The translations under genes were made by a program, and so were the position numbers. This document shows positions 58,972 to 64,000 of a DNA stretch of 64,000 nt, in pieces. How positions within the stretch are numbered: position 1 is the first letter of the stretch; each line of letters starts with the position of its first letter. Source of the DNA: Gnetum montanum (Eukaryota > Streptophyta > Gnetopsida > Gnetales > Gnetaceae); assembly GCA_015680685.1 (NCBI GenBank), contig MNCI01004933.1, positions 63,351 through 127,350 of the forward strand, in the 5' to 3' direction. The notes below the pieces were generated by a model that ran no database searches, was not told the origin of the DNA, and worked only from the letters and a program-made list of their open reading frames with translations.

Positions 58972-60800
58972 TATGCTATATTATATAAATTATTAAATAA
59001 GATGCATAAGAAAGATAGTAGTGTGCATTGGATAGAAGAAAGAAAGAATGGTTTTCTTACCATTCAAGAAGCCATTATAGATGCTTCTATTTCATATTTT
59101 CCTTGGTACAAAAATAGCTTTCTTTTCTATGTTTTCTCTACCAATGTTAGTGCAACTACTATTTTAATCCAACATTTTGTTGATCAAGGTGAAAGACCTA
59201 TATCTTTTAAGTCTACTCCTTTGAAAGATGTAGAATTAAAGTATTCACCCATAGAGAAACAAGTATACACTATCATTAAAGCTATAAAGAAATTTTTCCA
59301 CTATTTGCTAAAGATTGAAGTTTTTGTTATTATCTTGAATTCAACTACTATTTCATTAACTAAGTTACAAGATCCTAAGAAAAAATATGCTAAGTGGATC
59401 ATGAAATTACAAGAGTTTGATATTCACTGGGAAGTAGCAAGGTTAGTTAGAGGGGCCGGTCTTACTAAGCTAATAGCCAAAGATTCAACTTTAGAAAAAC
59501 ATGATACACCTAAAGATCAAAAGTATATACTACTTCAGATACTATTTATTGATTAAGAAGATGATGTTCCATTTGCTCTTAACAGGTTATATCATCCATG
59601 GTATGAAGATATTAAGTGCTATTTAACTTTTCATCATTTTCCTTCATATGTACCTAAATATAAAAAAAACTATTATTATCTAAATATTCTAAATTTACTT
59701 TAATTAATAAGGACTTATTTAGAAAAAATTTCCAAGAAATATATTTTAAATGTTTAAACCAAAATCAAGATAGAGATACTTTAAAGTAACTACATGAAGG
59801 ACATATAGGATATCAGTTGTTAATACATAAAATTATGAGAGCGGGTTACTATTAGCTTACTATGATCAATGATGCTTACATCTTTGTCAAAAATTGTATA
59901 CAATGTTAAATGTTTAAAGGTAGAGATTCAAAAAGTTAAGCTCCTCTACAACCAATAATAGATACTAGACCTTTTACGAAATGGGCTTTAGATTTTATAG
60001 AAGTGATTAATCCCTTATCAATGGCTCAACATAAATTTATCTTAATAGGTACTAATTATTGCACAGGTTGGTTAGAAGCCAAGGTTGCTAAAACCAAAAT
60101 CTCTCATGAGGTTATTTGGATTTTGGAAAATGATATAATTTCTAAATATGAATATCCTTACACTTTAGTAGTTAAAAATAAAGCTACATTCATATCTATA
60201 GAATTTACCAATTAGGCTAGGGAACTTAACATCATTATCAAAGTTCTCACCAAGTACTATCCCTAAGGTAATGGTTTAGAAGAGTCATCCAATAAAATTA
60301 TATTATATTGAATTAAGAAAATGATAACTAAAAATCCTCACACGTGGCATGAAAAGTTAAAATGGATAGTATGGACATATAGAATCTATTATAAAGAATC
60401 AACCAAAACTACACCATATGACCTAGTATATGGACAGGAACCAGTTTTACCAATAAATATACAAATTCCAACATATCAGTTTCTCTTAGATTATTTGCCT
60501 ACCAATGAGCATTTAATTTCTCACACATATGACATTTGAAATTTAGAGCTAAAAAGAGTTAAAGTAGTTGAAAATTGTAATCACCAATAAATAATTAAAA
60601 TATGATTTAATAAGAAATATGTAGCTAAAGTATTTAAGGTAGGTGATCTAGTCCTTAAAATAGGTCTACAAAAATAAGTTTTCTCCTATGTGATCAAGGC
60701 CATATCAAGTCATAGATGTCATTATCCCTAATGTTCACAAAATTGTAAATGTTCATTAGAAATTTGAAACCAGCTTCCTGCATACGAAGTTCAACCAACC
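58972..60800 (+). pseudogene. Element 5 pol remnant, right part (RNase H, integrase)
   Basis: Continues the frame interrupted by element 4. RNase H at 58,990-59,490 is open for ~200 codons (ERPISFKSTPLKDVELKYSP, KKYAKWIMKLQEFDIHWEV). The integrase zinc-binding domain follows: LHEGHIGY near 59,790 and NCIQC near 59,890 (H-x-H and C-x2-C). The core is at about 59,980-60,290: KWALDFIEV (first Asp present), VVKNKATF (second catalytic Asp not at its usual place), ESSNK near 60,280 (Glu present). The C-terminal part (60,321-60,539) includes WIVWTYRIYYKESTKTTPYD, then DLVYGQEPVLP. Stops are frequent and no LTR follows. The remnant ends ~25 bases before the receptor kinase start codon. Confidence 0.8.
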
Positions 60801-60825
60801 TTGAAAGAAAAAGAGGGAGCAAACC

Positions 60826-63800
60826 ATGAACTGGTGTATCCTTGTTTTACTTTTGGCAGCAAATTTGGTTCATGCCCAAAAAGGTATTCAGAATTCATAA
60901 ATTCCTTACGATTTATTGAACTGCAGGTTTTAGGAATTCTGACAATGGAAAAATTTGCAGGGTTTTTGAATATTGCTTGCGGATCGAATTCCAATTTTAC
61001 AGATGATAGAGGATTGGTTTGGGTGCCGGATACAAATTACATCCAACTCGGCCAAGCACAACGTGTCTCTGAAACCGTGTCCTCCTATTTTGTTTACATG
61101 CAAAATCTGAGAAAATTTCCCAAACCTCTGAACAAGTCGTGCTATGGGATCCCCTGGTCTTCAACTCAGCCTTTCCTTCTCAGACTGTCCTTCTACAATA
61201 CGAAGAATTGGCCCGGTCTGTTCAATTATTCTGTTGAGACGACAGACATGCTTTATGAATCGGACAAGTTGGATGGAGGGTATTATGAATATGAACATAT
61301 TCTGGTAACGATGGGAACAACGGTATATATATGCCTGAACAGAATGAGTGAGGCAACAGATCCATTCATATCTGCCATTCAGATGATCCAATTCAAGGAT
61401 GGGATGTACAAGTGGGCAAAGCCAAAAGTTATGATGAAAATGCTCGCCAGATATGATATTGGCGGTGGCGGCAACGGTCTCCCAGTAAGGTACGTTTCTC
61501 AACACATCCGTGTTTTACAAGTGCTCGTTCAAAAATTAGAAAAGAAATAAGAAGAAAAGGGGAAAAAAGAATTAAAAGGTATGGCTGAGTTATTCATTCC
61601 AGGAAACTTTTAGGCCTTCCAGAATTACAATTTAGTTCGCTGTAGAATAGAGAAGCGACACAAGTGTGGGAGAAAAACTACTTTTTATATGCTTCAGAAG
61701 GTTTCGGTTTCATAAGAATCTTGATTTTAGAAGACTGAATTGAGACAGTGGTTACAAAAACTTTTAGGAATTGCAGTCGGAATAAGAAAAACTGTAATTT
61801 TAGGTTCCCTACAAATTTTTACTCTTCAATTATTAAAATTACGTTTCAAAAATAAAGTTTTCAATAAACAGCTTTATATCATTGTTTATGTTTATTGAAA
61901 ATAGATAATTAGATATATCTCTTTTTTCTCAAATTTAAAATATGAAATAAGCTAAAAAATATATGTTTAAAGTAAAAATTGTTTTGGAATGTGACTGAGA
62001 AACGCGAGGGAGAATTCTGATCACTCTGTTCGGACAAATTTCGGAAGAATCACGATTCCCATGGACCATAATTTTTTTTCTCTAACATTGTTTTTCTAAT
62101 TTGTTGGTTAGGTACCCAAATGATAACTTTGATCGCATCTGGTATTCTTCGAATATTTCAACATCTGCGATTTTGAAATCTACCTCTTTAGAAATTGATG
62201 CAAACTCCACTGTAGAAGTTCCTCCATCTGCTGTGATGCAGACTGCCGAAATGTTAGATTCAAGTGCCCCCGTGGTTTTTCCTTCTGTTGATCCAAACAT
62301 GAAAGTACTGCTTCTGCTCTACTTATCTGAAATTGACAAATCTTCGGAAAGCGTCAGTTTCAGCGTTTCAAATGCTCTTACTGGTAAGATGTTTGCCACT
62401 AACGAGACCTTGGTTCGTAATTACACCGCCGTGGAGATTCCCATACAACCGGAAGTTACCAGCCAAAACTACGAAATCAGGCTTCAGGCTTTGGACGGCA
62501 AATCTATGTTTCCGTTGAATGCCCTTGAAATTTACGGATTCGCAAATAATAAACAGGGAACAGCACGTGAAGACGGTAAGAGGTTGAGCTGAATTTTTTA
62601 ACTTATAAAAAATTGGTAATATTCTTTTTTCCTGGGAATTGTTAAGGCATGAGTATGTTTCCAAAATGTGGCAGTGAAAGCACTGAACGATCTGAAAAAC
62701 ACACAGACGTCCAATTCTCTCACTAAATATTGGGTCTCTGACCCATGTTTCATCGTCCCGTGGCGGTATATCAGCTGTACCCGTGACATGAGAGTTTCTC
62801 ATCTGTGAGTAAATTTACTAAAAAAATGATATTATTATAATTTATTTTATTTTCTTGCATTCAGAGGAGGTTAGCCACTTTGTCAAATTAGTTTTGTCGA
62901 CCAACTCCTTTGGGTCCACGGAAGTAATAAAATCTCCGGCTCCAATAAAGGTTTCCTGGTTTATTGCTTCTCTGTTTCTTTTCAGGTACCTTTCAGGTAA
63001 AAGTTTTTCAGGGTATCTACCACAGAGTTTGGGAAATCTCACTGCTTTAGTATACCTGTACGTATGCCAAGGATTAATATGGTTCTGGAGACAGTAATGG
63101 ATTTTAATGTTTGGATATATCTGTCAATAAGATATTTTCTTGCTGCTTTTTTGCAGTGATCTTTCTAACAATTCGTTTGAGGGACCTCTGCCAGACCTTT
63201 CTAATCTCATTTGGTTAGAGGCAATGTGAGAATCTCTGTAATCTTAGTATCTTACATTGCATTCAGTCCCTCTCGTAATCCGAGAAATGTATTTACTTGA
63301 GCTCAGATGTTTCGCAGAAATGTGAGCAACAACAAGTTAAATGACACACTGGAGTCCCTAGTTAAACTTACAAAGCACAAACTGCAAAAAGTGTAAGTCA
63401 ATTCTCCCACTAAGAAAATTGTCGTGTGGAATTGCATTGAAACTTGTTTTTGGCACTTATGCTTTTTCGCACATACAGATTTGTGCAGAATAATAAGTTC
63501 AGTGGCGAAATTCCAAGGGAGCTTGAACAACTCGGTGCTAGAAAGTAAGATATATATTTTTTAAAAAAATATTTGTAGTTTTGTGGACATGAACAAAACT
63601 AAAGTGAATCAGTTTAATGGCCGATTATTGCAGTTTCTCTTACTCTGGTAACCCTTATCTGCATAACCCAACGACAAAGACAAAGAATCACGCAGTCATA
63701 ATCGGAGCGACTATTGGTGGAGTTCTGCTACTGTTAATCGTCATAACAATTCTTATCATCTTCTATCCACGCAAGAAACCGATTGTCAAATTCATGGACC

Positions 63801-64000
63801 AAAGTAAGGCCCCACATTTAGCTTTTATTGGACACAATTACTGGTCTCAAGGGCCCATAAAACGTTAAACTTGACTTGTATGCAGAGCCATCATCCAGTG
63901 TTGTTATTCCACACTCGTCCAAGTGTAGATCTTTCAGCATGGAAGAAATGAGATTAGCCACACAAGATTTCTCTCAGGAAATTGGCCGAGGCGGGTTTGG
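60826..64000 (+). CDS. Malectin-like LRR receptor kinase, N-terminal exons (3' end outside window)
   Basis: Ten exons fit with phases consistent at every junction: 60,826-60,883, 60,961-61,489, 62,112-62,575, 62,675-62,804, 62,986-63,057, 63,157-63,225, 63,318-63,392, 63,479-63,544, 63,634-63,803 and 63,886 onward. All introns begin GT and end AG. Exon 1 encodes the signal peptide MNWCILVLLLAANLVHAQ. The malectin-like domain starts KGFLNIACGSNSNFTDD and runs through exon 3 (RYPNDNFDRIWY at the exon 2/3 junction). Exon 4 has WVSDPC...W..ISC. The LRRs are in exons 4-8, one per short phase-2 exon of 66-75 nt (YLSGKSFSGYLPQSLGNLTA, DLSNNSFEGPLPDLSNL). Exon 9 has the membrane segment (GVLLLLIVITILIIF). 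Exon 10 enters the kinase domain with SMEEMRLATQDFSQEI and GRGGFG. The layout matches the plant LRR-I subfamily (Arabidopsis At1g67720-like). These are plasma-membrane Ser/Thr receptor kinases; the ligand is unknown. The frame is intact, so I think it is a real gene, cut by the window edge. Confidence 0.88.

Noticed and set aside
60801-60890. Start of the receptor kinase at the non-ATG beginning of the open frame, reading MKEKEGANHEL
   Set aside because: That frame lacks a signal peptide and runs through the first intron. The ATG at 60,826 in another frame gives a clear signal peptide and splices in phase to the malectin-like domain.

Overview
This looks like intergenic and gene-edge DNA from a plant with a large, repeat-filled nuclear genome. 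A conifer or other gymnosperm is my guess, based only on the density and decay of the repeats. It is AT-rich, with decayed LTR retrotransposons nested in one another and one protein-coding host gene at the right edge. I see no bacterial genes, rRNA, tRNA or CRISPR. Two runs of N (10,623-11,297 and 37,199-38,022) are assembly gaps.

Layout. 1-4.7 kb: decayed AT-rich DNA with a palindrome-bearing degenerate repeat and a candidate LTR. 4.8-16 kb: two decayed copies of one Ty3/gypsy-like family, each a ~1-kb shared leader or LTR-like block followed by gag remnants; protease remnants are visible only in the first. 18.2-29.4 kb: two copies of one LTR element (LTR ~0.5-0.6 kb, initiator-Met primer site, polypurine tract) in opposite orientation. 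They carry no recognisable gag or pol. Instead each holds a decayed, intronless CCR4/nocturnin-type endonuclease-exonuclease-phosphatase (EEP) gene. A 130-bp piece of integrase C-terminus separates them. 29.4-31.6 kb: a minus-strand Ty3/gypsy pol remnant that the second of these elements interrupts. 32.3-35.6 kb: a very degenerate array of ~190-bp units with inverted-repeat cores.

36.46-45.18 kb: an LTR element (element 3) whose LTRs carry GATATCGCGTACGCGATATC-type palindromes just upstream of a TATA box. It encodes a gag with a zinc knuckle, then has an internal second copy of the palindrome-plus-TATA promoter module, then a 929-codon frame (41,219-44,005). That frame is broken only by stop codons and codes for a globular N-terminal domain plus a long coiled coil. 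No reverse transcriptase is seen. 45.2-50.3 kb: AT-rich DNA with minor repeats and a possible host-gene remnant. 50.3-60.8 kb: a plus-strand Ty3/gypsy pol remnant (order RNase H, RT, RNase H, integrase) split by a related palindrome-LTR element (element 4, 51,972-58,971) with a clean TATGC target-site duplication. Element 4 encodes only gag and protease remnants.

60.83 kb to the end: the first ten exons of a malectin-like/LRR receptor kinase. Phases agree at all nine splice junctions and the frame is open into the Gly-rich loop of the kinase domain. Its start codon lies only a few tens of bases after the integrase remnant, so its proximal promoter must lie in or beyond transposon-derived DNA.

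The most unusual items are the EEP-gene-carrying LTR elements arranged as a large inverted repeat, and element 3 with its duplicated internal promoter and unidentified coiled-coil ORF.
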